64,000 nucleotides of DNA from Caloramator sp. E03. GTDB lineage: Bacteria; Bacillota; Clostridia; Clostridiales; Caloramatoraceae. The position numbers and the translations under genes were made by a program. Each line of letters starts with the position of its first letter. Position 1 is the stretch's first letter. The notes under the pieces were generated by a model that was not told the DNA's origin, did not search any database, and saw only the letters and a list, made by a program, of their open reading frames with translations. The DNA is taken from the NCBI RefSeq assembly GCF_006016075.1, contig NZ_CP040093.1:1365069-1429068 (forward strand), given 5' to 3'. Shown one piece after another: positions 38,457 through 46,945 of this stretch.

Positions 38457-38710
38457 TATAAAAAACCCCGCTCCTACAATGTAGGGGCGGGGCACCGCTG
38501 TACCACCCTAATTCACTCATACCTTGCAGCATGAGCCTTAATAGGTGACTATCATCACCCTACGATATAACGGTCGCACCCGTTGCAGCCTACTTTGCTT
38601 CAGCTGCACTGCTCCAGAGCCATCTTCACATACAGCTTCATTACCGGCTCTCACCTTACCCGGCTCTCTTTTAATGTCACTGCATGTTACTCTTTCCTTC
38701 ACAGCATCTT
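38457..38710 (-). ncRNA. T-box riboswitch of metG
   Basis: The leader has the T-box AGGGTGGTACAGCGGTG (38492-38508), then a GC-rich terminator (CCCCGCCCCTACA / TAGGAGCGGGG followed by TTTTTT, 38457-38491). Upstream are Stem I features GAGAGCC and GGTGAGAGCCGG, and a GAAGATGGCTCTGGAG segment in which ATG is the candidate Met specifier. Uncharged tRNA-Met would stabilise the antiterminator and allow metG expression. The specifier assignment rests on position only. Confidence 0.92.
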
Positions 38711-38717
38711 ATTAAAG

Positions 38718-38746
38718 ATAATATATAAAATATAAAATGCTGTCAA
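38718..38746 (-). promoter_or_regulatory. Promoter of the T-box/metG unit
   Basis: TTGACA (38741-38746), a 17-base spacer and TATTAT (38718-38723) on the minus strand, just upstream of the T-box leader. Confidence 0.85.
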
Positions 38747-38751
38747 GAGGG

Positions 38752-38860
38752 AAAGCGGCAGATTTGATTTAGAAAGCTCTAACTTTGTAGTGTAGAGTGA
38801 ACTACCCACTTATAGAAGTGGGCAACTTCTATCTCTGATTATGTTAAATCCGCCGCTTTT
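38752..38860. repeat. Nested inverted-repeat element between RDD gene and metG leader
   Basis: Outer arms AAAGCGGCAGATTT (38752-38765) and AAATCCGCCGCTTT (38846-38859), complementary at 13 of 14 positions, enclose an inner hairpin CCCACTT/AAGTGGG (38805-38822). The outer right arm overlaps the stop codon of the RDD gene. It may simply be a terminator with a long insert, or the remains of a small palindromic mobile element. Confidence 0.5.
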
Positions 38861-40328
38861 AATATAGTATATCCTCAAAAAAGGATAATATTCTATTTAT
38901 ATATAATAGCTCCTTTAAAGGCTTATAAATCTCAATTTTATACATTTGGCCCATAACATCATCCTTTTTTACGGATTTTAATATCATTTCATCCTCCTCA
39001 TCACCATCTATATCGTATACATCTTCAAGGCACCTTACACTATAATCATATCTTCTTCCTGGCCTTTTACCAAAATTATAAAGCCTTGTAATTTTATCAT
39101 TAAGGTTATAGACCTCTAAGTTTTGTATCGTTCCTCTTTTAAATATCATATTGTTTCTTATTATATGTGAAAGAATTATATAATGATTATATTTTTGTAT
39201 ATTCCCTACATCTTTAGTTTTAATATATTTTTTACTTTCGAATACAAATTTTTTATTGACATATTTGTAATGATATAGTATACTTTTGCCATCCCCCTTC
39301 ACCAATACCCTTACACCATCATCAATATAAAATGCTATAGGAATTATATCTTCCCCGAATTTGCCAGAATATATCCTTTCTAAAACATTCCCCTTCATTT
39401 TATATATTTCAACCTTTCCATCCATCCCAAGTACAATTGATTCATCATAATCATCGTTATCTATATCTCCACACTTTAAAGATATTATGCTCGATATTTT
39501 TACCTCATTTTTCCCATATACTTTACCTCTATCATCTACAATAACTATATAATTATTTGGGCTTATACCGCATAAATCTCTGTTTCTTATAAACTTCCCG
39601 CTACATATAAACTGAAGAGGAAGATTTACTGTATAAACATATTCTCCTGTAATGCTACTGCCTTGTATATTAAGACTATAAACTTCAGTATATTTTAATT
39701 TATTTGATATTCTTATAATACAAGGTTTTTTATTAATCTCAATCAATGTAGTATATTTTCTCCCTAATGTTTTTAAATAAAGCTCATCCTGTGAGAGGCT
39801 AAGAAGCTTATCTCCCTCAAAGCTTTGATAATATGTATCTGAAGTACATATCTTTTTTAACCCTAAAAGTCCTATATCGTTTAATATAAAAAAAGATATC
39901 CACCTTATTGAGGATATTACAAGAAGAATGATTGACAATATTTTAACATATCCTTTTGACTCTGGCATTGATTTTTTTGAGCCGTTATATACAACAATTG
40001 TATCTGAAGCTATATCATGAATAGTTCTTCCATGCCTATCAATTAGTGCATACATATAGCCAATATAAAATAAAGCGGAAGCAAATCTATATACCTCCCT
40101 TTTGATACAGGTTTTTAAATCATGCTTCAATAGTTTTAATTTTAAAAGCATCATTCCTATGGTAGAGCCAAAATATGTGGATAAAAGGACTCTATAGAGG
40201 AAAAAAGCTATAATAAGAAAAATGTACCCAACAATTCCAAAGGGAGCAATGAAATAGTATAAAATATAAAATATTATATAGTCAACTATAAAGGCGGCAA
40301 ACCTCGAAACTATAAAAATATAGCGCAC
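38859..40328 (-). CDS. RDD membrane domain fused to FG-GAP/VCBS-like repeats
   Basis: A 489-residue protein. Residues 1-125 form an RDD domain (RFAAFIVDYIIFYILYY, GSTIGMMLLKLKLL, DRHGRTIHDIASDTIVV) with several membrane helices, and a further helix lies near 130-150. The rest appears extracellular, with repeats that include Asp-rich loops CGDIDNDDYDESIVLG and VYDIDGDEEDEMILKS, like the calcium-binding blades of FG-GAP/VCBS propellers. The function is unknown. Similar proteins follow spmAB in some clostridia as far as I recall. The start is GTG (40326-40328) after GAGGTGATAGG. Probably co-transcribed with spmA-spmB. Confidence 0.75.
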   Translation of the reverse strand: MRYIFIVSRFAAFIVDYIIFYILYYFIAPFGIVGYIFLIIAFFLYRVLLSTYFGSTIGMMLLKLKLLKHDLKTCIKREVYRFASALFYIGYMYALIDRHGRTIHDIASDTIVVYNGSKKSMPESKGYVKILSIILLVISSIRWISFFILNDIGLLGLKKICTSDTYYQSFEGDKLLSLSQDELYLKTLGRKYTTLIEINKKPCIIRISNKLKYTEVYSLNIQGSSITGEYVYTVNLPLQFICSGKFIRNRDLCGISPNNYIVIVDDRGKVYGKNEVKISSIISLKCGDIDNDDYDESIVLGMDGKVEIYKMKGNVLERIYSGKFGEDIIPIAFYIDDGVRVLVKGDGKSILYHYKYVNKKFVFESKKYIKTKDVGNIQKYNHYIILSHIIRNNMIFKRGTIQNLEVYNLNDKITRLYNFGKRPGRRYDYSVRCLEDVYDIDGDEEDEMILKSVKKDDVMGQMYKIEIYKPLKELLYINRILSFFEDILY

Positions 40329-40372
40329 CCTATCACCTCGCTTTTATAGTTTTCCCAGTTTGCCTTTTGTTA

Positions 40373-40891
40373 TTATCTAAAAAAATAGTTACATACGTAA
40401 ACTGCTGCAAGACTGCCTATTACATGGGCTATTAATGATACTTTCAGGCTATATCTTATATCTTTTATATTTAAGGCACCAAAGTATATTGAAATAGTAT
40501 AAAATATTGTTTCTGTCGAGCCCATCATAACTGCAGCAATTCTACCTTCTATTGAATCAACTCCATATTGCTTTATTATATCCGTCATAACTCCAAGGGC
40601 TCCACTCCCTGAAAGGGGCTTTATAAGTATCATAGGCATTACTCCCTCTGGAATATTTAAAAACGCTGATAAAGGTTTTAATATATATATAAAATAATCC
40701 ATTGCACCAGATTTTTTAAAGACATCTATTGCAAAAAGCATTGTTAAAAGATAGGGGGCAATGCTATATACAGTTGAAAATCCTTCCTTAACGCCATCAA
40801 TAAAAGTTTCATATACTCTTACCTTCTTTAGGAATGAAAAAACTAATATAAAAAACATAAACGCAGGAATTATATAAATACTATAATCCAT
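40373..40891 (-). CDS. spmB: Spore maturation protein B
   Basis: A 172-residue membrane protein of the nucleoside-recognition (Gate) family. The family core KPLSGSGALGVMTDIIKQYG and the STETIFYTISIYFGAL motif are present. SpmA and SpmB are needed for proper dehydration of the spore core. It lies 17 bases downstream of spmA, in the usual order, and upstream of the RDD protein. This is strong evidence that the organism is a spore former. Confidence 0.95.
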   Translation of the reverse strand: MDYSIYIIPAFMFFILVFSFLKKVRVYETFIDGVKEGFSTVYSIAPYLLTMLFAIDVFKKSGAMDYFIYILKPLSAFLNIPEGVMPMILIKPLSGSGALGVMTDIIKQYGVDSIEGRIAAVMMGSTETIFYTISIYFGALNIKDIRYSLKVSLIAHVIGSLAAVYVCNYFFR

Positions 40892-40908
40892 ATAATCCTC
40901 CTATATTT

Positions 40909-41490
40909 TCATTCATCAAAGGATTGAAATAATGCGTTAAGTATAAGTCCGCTTATTAATGCTATTAAAGTTGTAAGTATTGTTGGTACTATTATATCTG
41001 ATGGATTCTTTGCATTAAGCCCCGCTCTTATTGATATAACTGTAGTTGGGATTATTTGTATACATGCTCCATTTATTATAATAAAAGTTATCATATAGTT
41101 AGATGCCCTTTTTTTATCTGTATTTATATTTTGAAGTTCTTTCATAGCCTTAATTCCAAAGGGCGTTGCAGCATTATTCAGTCCCATCATATTAGTTGCT
41201 ATATTCATTATTATATTGCCAACAGCTTTTTTATTTTTCTTTTCAAGACCTGGGAATATAATCCTCATTAAAGGAGATAAAATCTTTGCAATTATATCTA
41301 TTATCCCAGATTTTTCACATAGTTTCATTATCCCAGACCATACAGCCATAATACCGCAAAGAGCTATTAAAAGCTCAATCGAGCTTTGGGCTGAATCTGT
41401 CATTGCCTTTAAAAGCCCTCCTGCATCCTTCTTTATCATAAAAGTAATAATCCCTGATGCAAGTATTATAAACCATATCCAATTAATCAT
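40909..41490 (-). CDS. spmA: Spore maturation protein A
   Basis: A 193-residue membrane protein paired with SpmB. The Gate-domain motif NIATNMMGLNNAATPFGIKA is intact and several hydrophobic helices are visible. The pair works in spore core dehydration and heat resistance. It begins the minus-strand unit spmA-spmB-RDD. Upstream lies a 458-base gap full of palindromic repeats. Confidence 0.95.
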   Translation of the reverse strand: MINWIWFIILASGIITFMIKKDAGGLLKAMTDSAQSSIELLIALCGIMAVWSGIMKLCEKSGIIDIIAKILSPLMRIIFPGLEKKNKKAVGNIIMNIATNMMGLNNAATPFGIKAMKELQNINTDKKRASNYMITFIIINGACIQIIPTTVISIRAGLNAKNPSDIIVPTILTTLIALISGLILNALFQSFDE

Positions 41491-41579
41491 TAAACCACCC
41501 CTAATTATGTCTATGTATAAAGCAGTTATAATATTATTTCATTTTGTTCTTGGTTTTTGGAACGGTTAGTGTGAAAAAG

Positions 41580-41620
41580 TTTTCTCCATCCTTGGTGCCA
41601 GGCACCAAGGATGGAGAAAA
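41580..41620. repeat. REP-like palindrome, copy B
   Basis: Perfect 20-base arms around a single central A. The outer TTTTCTCC and the core GGTGCCAGGCACC are the same as in copy A at 196-224; six further bases per arm are inserted. It is preceded by GGAACGGTTAGTG and lies upstream of spmA. Confidence 0.8.
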
Positions 41621-41630
41621 TAGTTTGGAA

Positions 41631-41920
41631 GTAGTAATGAGGGACGGTTACTTATTTTACCTAATTAAAATATAATTAGTCCATGTTTACCCCTTGTAAC
41701 ATTTCAGTAGTGTCAAATTCATTTCTATTATGAATTTAATACCTTATCCTTCTGATGAAATATTTTTCATATTTATTAATAAATAAGTAACTGTCCTCCT
41801 TTATACTCTTTATCATCTGTGGCTGTCTACCGTTATCCCGTAATACTTGCTGATATTAATGAGGGAATTTGTACCTTTGTCGCATAAATAAGTAACCGTC
41901 CCTCATTACCTCATTACTAC
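41631..41920. mobile_element. Small non-autonomous inverted-repeat element
   Basis: The left end, GTAGTAATGAGGGACGG plus TTACTTATT (41631-41656), is repeated in inverse orientation at 41886-41920, with a short internal duplication of TAATGAGG in the right arm. A third, weaker copy (AATAAGTAACTGTCCTCC) sits at 41782-41799. There is no ORF inside. It resembles a REPIN or MITE whose transposase is elsewhere. Together with copy B it fills the 41491-41948 gap. Confidence 0.6.
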
Positions 41921-41922
41921 TA

Positions 41923-41962
41923 AAAAAGCAGTATAAAGGCAAAAGCCTTTATACTGCTTTTT
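41923..41962 (-). terminator. Terminator overlapping the herA stop
   Basis: Eighteen-base arms AAAAAGCAGTATAAAGGC / GCCTTTATACTGCTTTTT with a four-base loop. The stop codon (41949-41951) is inside the upstream arm on the minus strand. Confidence 0.9.
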
Positions 41963-43787
41963 CATAACATTCTCCAAAAATTGTATCGCTTTTTTTAATG
42001 TATCCCTTCTGGGCTAATATTTCAAGGCAGTTTTTTAAGGAATCAACGTCCTTTATGTCCGTTTCTATGTTTTTTAATACATTTAATAATTCATTAGGAT
42101 ATATAGGAAGATAATCTTGTATTTTTTCGTATATATCCTCATATTTCTTATTGTTCATATTTTGAAGCTCATCAAAGGGGTTCTCTGTGTGAACGCTTGT
42201 TGTTTTAGCCATTCTTATCCTAACTGCAATAGTTCGTCCGAATATTGCCGAGGAAATAAAAGTATCTCCCGATTGAAGATACGGAAGCCTCTTTGCTTCC
42301 TCTATAGTTATGTCAGTTTCTTCTTTTATTGTATCTATGTCTGATGCCCTTACAGTCCTGAAAACAAGCTTTGTATTAAGCTGAGCAGTTACAGTTTCAT
42401 CTAAAAGAGCAGGCCTTTGAGTAGCAAGTATCAAAAACACACCGTATTTTCTTCCTTCCTGTGCAATTTCCTTTATAATGGATTTTGCTGAAGTATCATA
42501 GCCCTTTGGTACGAAGTTGTGGCATTCATCAAAGGCTATTATAAAGGGTGGAAAATAATCCATTGCCTCTCCAAGCTGAAGTCCGTCCCTGTAATCCCTT
42601 CTTTTATGATAAAGTGAAGTTATTACATAAGAAGCAAATACGTTCATTATTTTTAAAGGGCCTTGCACAACCGCAGTTTTTCCAAGCATTAAGCAATTTT
42701 CTATCTCTTTTATATCATTGGTAAAAAGTCCTTCTCTGTTGAGCCTTTGTAGCCTCCATAGCACTCCATTTACAGACTGTGCTGGCAAAGTTCCATATTT
42801 TTTATAAACATCAAGCATTCTTTTATACTTATCCTGTTCCACGCTATCCTGGGCGCTATTAAAAAGCTCTGATATTTTTCTTTCATTTCCTATTTCAAGG
42901 GCTTCCTTTAATAGCATCACTCTTTCTTCAAAACTATGATAAATGTCTCTTTTTTTATGAAGCTGCTCTACAACAGACATCATAGGCTCTGTAAAGCTTC
43001 CAGGGGAGGCAGCTGCAATAATTGCTGTTAAATCCCTTGTATTAAGGTCTGAAAACTTAATCCCGACATGTCTACCTATTTGAAGGCATTTAAACTTATC
43101 CTTAAAATCACTTCTATACTTTGCATCTAAAATATCAAATGATGTTGAAAAATCCATTTCATAATGAGGATCAAGAACAATAGTGGGAATTGACAGCTTC
43201 ATAATCTCTTCAAGTATAACCCTCATACCAAAGGATTTACCAGATCCTGAACCTCCAAATATGCCTATATGCGGATACTGCTGCATTGATTTTATATCAA
43301 ATATGAAAGGAACTCCCTTTTGTTTAGTTACTTTACCGTTTTGCAAAAGGCAAAGCAAATCCTTATATTCATTATCTAATGTGTCATCCATTTCTTCGGT
43401 ACTTTTTACAACTCCAAGAACAAGCCCCTCTTCAGGAGCAGATTTAACTAAAAGTCCCTTTACCTCGTCAAAGGAAGGATACCTTATGCTTGAGCCTGTT
43501 GTAACCGGATACTGGGCTTCTACTATAAGCCTTATTTTTGCAATATATATAGTATTTTCATCAATATTATATCCAAGAGCTTTTAATGACTCTATAACCT
43601 TACTATCTCCCATCTCACCATTTATATTAAAAGGTATATATTTGTTATATGACGAAGTTTCAACAACTTCGCCTAAAAGATCCCCCAAATGTTCATCTTC
43701 TATTATTAATATCTGATTTATTTTAAAAGGCTCTTTATCTGATACAGCATAAACCTCCTGCTGGTTTGTAATTCCTGCAACTTTCAT
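41949..43787 (-). CDS. herA: HerA-type ATPase/DNA translocase
   Basis: A 612-residue hexameric ATPase of the FtsK-HerA superfamily. An N-terminal HAS-barrel region (about 1-120) is followed by Walker A GGSGSGKS (178-185), Walker B FIIAFDE (415-421) and the ATQRP sensor motif. HerA pumps DNA and, with the NurA nuclease, resects ends. The pair is standard in archaea and occurs in some thermophilic and anaerobic bacteria. The nurA gene lies 11 bases upstream, so the two form an operon. The ATG follows ATAGGAGG. It sits between abrB and spmA, not in a defence island. Confidence 0.85.
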   Translation of the reverse strand: MKVAGITNQQEVYAVSDKEPFKINQILIIEDEHLGDLLGEVVETSSYNKYIPFNINGEMGDSKVIESLKALGYNIDENTIYIAKIRLIVEAQYPVTTGSSIRYPSFDEVKGLLVKSAPEEGLVLGVVKSTEEMDDTLDNEYKDLLCLLQNGKVTKQKGVPFIFDIKSMQQYPHIGIFGGSGSGKSFGMRVILEEIMKLSIPTIVLDPHYEMDFSTSFDILDAKYRSDFKDKFKCLQIGRHVGIKFSDLNTRDLTAIIAAASPGSFTEPMMSVVEQLHKKRDIYHSFEERVMLLKEALEIGNERKISELFNSAQDSVEQDKYKRMLDVYKKYGTLPAQSVNGVLWRLQRLNREGLFTNDIKEIENCLMLGKTAVVQGPLKIMNVFASYVITSLYHKRRDYRDGLQLGEAMDYFPPFIIAFDECHNFVPKGYDTSAKSIIKEIAQEGRKYGVFLILATQRPALLDETVTAQLNTKLVFRTVRASDIDTIKEETDITIEEAKRLPYLQSGDTFISSAIFGRTIAVRIRMAKTTSVHTENPFDELQNMNNKKYEDIYEKIQDYLPIYPNELLNVLKNIETDIKDVDSLKNCLEILAQKGYIKKSDTIFGECYEKAV

Positions 43788-43798
43788 AACAAAACCTC

Positions 43799-44749
43799 CT
43801 ATCTTTTGCTCCTTTTAGGGTTTAATATTCTCTCCCTTATATCTTTGCTTATAGTGCTTTCAATTAATGCTTTTACCATATCGTCACTTATTTTTACTTC
43901 TTTGTCTACTATATCAAGCCATAACGGAATTCCTCTGCCCTTTAAAGGTGTTAATGTGTATATCAAGCTACAGTATGATAGTGCAGCTTGAAACTGCTCT
44001 TCAATAAAATCAAGGCCTGCAACCTGAGGATCTTCAGAAAATCTTATATAACAAGATTTTATTCCTCTTTCGGTCTTTGTAGTCTTTATATTATCTTTAA
44101 GAAGCAGCATCTCCCCAGTTTCAAGTATTCCAAAAAGTATATCCCTATCATAAAAGTTTTCATTTTTAATATCCATCTTATATCCTATTATATCAATTAT
44201 ATCCCTTGTTTTAACTTCCTCAGTAACCCCAATTATAATTTTATTTTTTAATATTGCTTTCCTTTTAAATCTTTCCCATTCATCACCGCAGTCAATCATA
44301 TAATGCATAAGCGAGCCATCCATAAGTATAATATCTGATTTAAAATTGTCCATAGCCTGTGATGCTGCCTCAAGTTCAAGCTTTGACATTAACGCCCTTC
44401 TTTTTACCTCATCTTTATTTTGTCCCTCATCTTCCTCAAATAAAGGAACATAGACATCCTGCAGCAGTATATCCTCACTTTGAATAGTTGACTTTGCAAG
44501 GGCTTGTATTAAAGATATGTAATGAGGATATATGCCTCCATAGCTGTTTATAGAGCCATCAACCCCAACTATACCATTCCCTGTAGTTACCTTTTCAATA
44601 TCTTTTTCATCAAGTTTTGAAAGTTTAATTGGAGTTCCTACTATATCAAATAATAGAGATTTAACCTTTTGATGTTCTATTATCTTATATTTATCTTTAA
44701 ATTTGCAATCAATTAAATGAAGTTTTTGCTTTAGTAAAGTATAATCCAT
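43799..44749 (-). CDS. nurA: NurA-domain nuclease
   Basis: A 316-residue protein of the NurA family. The key acidic motifs are GIVGVDGSINSYGG (first Asp) and DIILMDGSLMHYMID (second Asp), with a C-terminal part (DPQVAGLDFIEEQFQAALSY, limited here to its core) typical for the family. NurA is a manganese-dependent 5'-3' nuclease that works inside the HerA hexamer. It is the first gene of the nurA-herA operon, divergent from abrB across a 283-base AT-rich gap. Ribosome binding site AGGTG. Activity is inferred from family. Confidence 0.8.
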   Translation of the reverse strand: MDYTLLKQKLHLIDCKFKDKYKIIEHQKVKSLLFDIVGTPIKLSKLDEKDIEKVTTGNGIVGVDGSINSYGGIYPHYISLIQALAKSTIQSEDILLQDVYVPLFEEDEGQNKDEVKRRALMSKLELEAASQAMDNFKSDIILMDGSLMHYMIDCGDEWERFKRKAILKNKIIIGVTEEVKTRDIIDIIGYKMDIKNENFYDRDILFGILETGEMLLLKDNIKTTKTERGIKSCYIRFSEDPQVAGLDFIEEQFQAALSYCSLIYTLTPLKGRGIPLWLDIVDKEVKISDDMVKALIESTISKDIRERILNPKRSKR

Positions 44750-44992
44750 ATTTTCACCTCATTAAATATTCTAAAACAAAATTAAATTTTTGTAATATAT
44801 TTATTCAAATCAGGAATAACATTCCATTTATTGTCTTAATTTTTAAATAATTGAATCTTGAAGGTGTAAATTGCTAATTATATTAATATATACATATCGT
44901 TAATAAAGATTATTGCAATAAATATCCCCATTTTCTGAATTTTAATATATTTGTTTGCAAATATTAATTTTTATAAAAATTGTTTTTACATA

Positions 44993-45021
44993 TTGACTTT
45001 AATTGGTAGTTTTGTTATTAT
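44993..45021 (+). promoter_or_regulatory. Promoter of abrB
   Basis: TTGACT (44993-44998), a 17-base spacer and TATTAT (45016-45021), giving a leader of about 35 bases before the ATG. Confidence 0.8.
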
Positions 45022-45062
45022 CTTAGTAGTACTTGTCGAATATTGTTGTAGGAGGTAGTAAA

Positions 45063-45305
45063 ATGAAATCAACAGGTATTGTAAGAAGAGTAGACGAATT
45101 AGGAAGAGTAGTTATTCCAATTGAACTTAGAAGAACGCTTGAAATTGGCGAAAAAGATGCCCTTGAAATCTACGTTGATGGCGAACAAATAATATTAAAG
45201 AAATATCAGCCAGCATGTATATTCTATGGAGATGCAAGGGATGTTGTAAACTTCAAGGGTAAGAATATTTGTAAAGCATGTCTTGCTGAATTAAAGCAAG
45301 AATAA
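45063..45305 (+). CDS. abrB: AbrB-family transition-state regulator
   Basis: An 80-residue DNA-binding protein. The N-terminal swapped-hairpin domain reads GIVRRVDELGRVVIPIELRR, the AbrB/SpoVT signature with the DNA-contacting arginines. The C-terminal part has cysteines in PACIFYG and NICKAC. AbrB represses post-exponential genes such as sporulation, biofilm and exoenzyme genes. The start at 45063 is set by TAGGAGG; ten codons upstream are in frame but lie before that site. It is the only plus-strand gene in this section, as abrB is in the Bacillus order yabC-abrB-metS. Confidence 0.93.
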   Translation: MKSTGIVRRVDELGRVVIPIELRRTLEIGEKDALEIYVDGEQIILKKYQPACIFYGDARDVVNFKGKNICKACLAELKQE

Positions 45306-45312
45306 GTTACAT

Positions 45313-45341
45313 AAAACCTGTGGCAACACAGGTTTTTATTT
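45313..45341. terminator. Bidirectional terminator between abrB and rsmI
   Basis: AACCTGTG / CACAGGTT with a four-base loop, A run on one side and TTTTT on the other, so it can serve both converging genes; it overlaps the rsmI stop. Confidence 0.9.
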
Positions 45342-46181
45342 TATATCAAGGCTGTATTTATAAACCTCAGACTTAGGAAGGTTCCTCTCCTTTGCAACCT
45401 TTTTTATTGCATCTTTTTTTGGAATTCCCTCTTTAATATACATCATTATATGCTCGTCAATAGGTATGTCTTTAAGCTCATTTATTCTTTCTATCTCTTT
45501 TTCCTCTCTGCTTTTCCCTTCAAGAACTATTACATATTCTCCAAGGGGTTTTTTATCTTCATAAAGTTTAATAGCCTCTGAGAGTGTACATCTTATTATC
45601 TCTTCATATTTTTTGGTAAGCTCCCTGCAAAGAGCGATTTTTCTATCACCAAAATGGGAATATAAATCTTCAAGAGTTCTTATAAGTTTATGCGGTGCTT
45701 CATAGAATATTATCGTCCTTTCTTCATCTAAAAGCTTATCCATCCTTTCCTTTCTACCTTTTTTATCCGTCGGTAAAAACCCTTCAAAAACAAATCTTGA
45801 AGTGGAAATTCCTGACACAACAAGCCCATATATCAAAGCTGCTGGTCCTGGTATAAGATATAAAGGTATGTTATTTTCAATAGCAAGTTTTACAAGTCCC
45901 TCGCCTGGATCAGATATTCCAGGGGTTCCTGCATCAGTAACAAGAGCTACGTTTTTACCTTCAATTACCTGTTTTATAATCTTTTCTCCACTTTCTATCT
46001 TGTTATGTTCATGATAGCTTATAAGAGGCTTTTTTATATCAAAATGATTTAAAAGTTTTAAGGTTTGTCTTGTATCCTCAGCAGCTATAAAATCAACGCT
46101 TTTTAATATATTAAGGGCCCTTAAGGTTATATCCTCAAGGTTACCAATAGGAGTCGCAACAAGATATATAGTTCCAGCCAT
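45336..46181 (-). CDS. rsmI: 16S rRNA 2'-O-ribose methyltransferase RsmI
   Basis: A 281-residue SAM enzyme of the tetrapyrrole-methylase fold that methylates the ribose of C1402 in 16S rRNA. ATPIGNLEDITLRA at the N-terminus, GTPGISDPGEGLV and FYEAPHKLI are the diagnostic motifs. The C-terminal helical domain (KKDAIKKVAKERNLPKSEVY) is present. It follows trmN6 by one base and is co-transcribed with it. Confidence 0.96.
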   Translation of the reverse strand: MAGTIYLVATPIGNLEDITLRALNILKSVDFIAAEDTRQTLKLLNHFDIKKPLISYHEHNKIESGEKIIKQVIEGKNVALVTDAGTPGISDPGEGLVKLAIENNIPLYLIPGPAALIYGLVVSGISTSRFVFEGFLPTDKKGRKERMDKLLDEERTIIFYEAPHKLIRTLEDLYSHFGDRKIALCRELTKKYEEIIRCTLSEAIKLYEDKKPLGEYVIVLEGKSREEKEIERINELKDIPIDEHIMMYIKEGIPKKDAIKKVAKERNLPKSEVYKYSLDIK

Positions 46182-46182
46182 C

Positions 46183-46914
46183 TTAACACCTTCCGTAGAT
46201 TTTTAATATTTCATCTGTATAGCTTCCATCATCATTATATACATAAAGAGGATCTTCAATCTTCAAAAAATCCCCTCCTGACTTTGAAGCCTCAATAAGA
46301 ACCATCCTGGGACTTTTAGATACATAAGGATGTATAAATCTTAACCTCTTGGGAACAAGCTTATTTTTATTAAGACAAAGTATTATTTCATTTAACCTCT
46401 CTGGCCTATGTATCATATAAAACCTTCCTTTAACCTTTAAAAGCCTTGAAGCTGAGTATATTAACTCATCAAGGCTTATTAAAATCTCATGCCTTGATAT
46501 AGCTTTCTTATCCTTGGGATTTATAAGCCCTGTACTTATTTTCTTATATGGAGGGTTTGATATAACAACATCATAGCAGTTTATGCCTATATATTCAAAG
46601 CAGTTTTTTATATCCATAGTATAGATTTTTATTTTATCCTCAAGGCTATTTAAAGCTACGCTACGCCTTGCCATATCGGCAACTTCTTCCTGAATTTCTA
46701 CTCCTGCTACTTCAATAGGGTTATATTTTGCATAGGTTAAAAGGGGAATAATCCCTGTACCTGTTCCAAGATCAACTGCTTTTTCTTTTCTTCTTATATA
46801 AGCAAAATCTGAAAGAAGAACAGCATCAATGCCAAAGCAAAACCAACTTGGGTTTTGTATTATTTTAAGGTTTTTAATTTGAAGATCATCTATTCTTTCT
46901 CCATTCTTTAGCAA
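46183..46914 (-). CDS. tRNA1(Val) m6A37 methyltransferase-like (YabB/TrmN6)
   Basis: A 243-residue class I methyltransferase. SAM motif DLGTGTGIIPLL, acidic VAGVEIQEE and catalytic SNPPYKK for adenine N6 methylation. The family methylates A37 of tRNA-Val in Enterobacteria; in Firmicutes the homologue is YabB. The start is TTG (46912-46914) after AGGGGAG. It has its own promoter (46946-46974) after the ferredoxin terminator. Confidence 0.88.
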   Translation of the reverse strand: MLKNGERIDDLQIKNLKIIQNPSWFCFGIDAVLLSDFAYIRRKEKAVDLGTGTGIIPLLTYAKYNPIEVAGVEIQEEVADMARRSVALNSLEDKIKIYTMDIKNCFEYIGINCYDVVISNPPYKKISTGLINPKDKKAISRHEILISLDELIYSASRLLKVKGRFYMIHRPERLNEIILCLNKNKLVPKRLRFIHPYVSKSPRMVLIEASKSGGDFLKIEDPLYVYNDDGSYTDEILKIYGRC

Positions 46915-46945
46915 ATTTATCTCCCCTAAATGTTATTCATATTAT

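Noticed and set aside
38437..38532. A 32-codon N-terminal extension of methionyl-tRNA synthetase
   Set aside because: It runs through the T-box sequence and its terminator; the ATG at 38434-38436 has the ribosome binding site and gives the family N-terminus.
41949..44749. HerA-NurA as part of a defence island
   Set aside because: The neighbours are abrB, rsmI, spmA and spmB; no restriction, toxin, Sir2 or phage genes are near.
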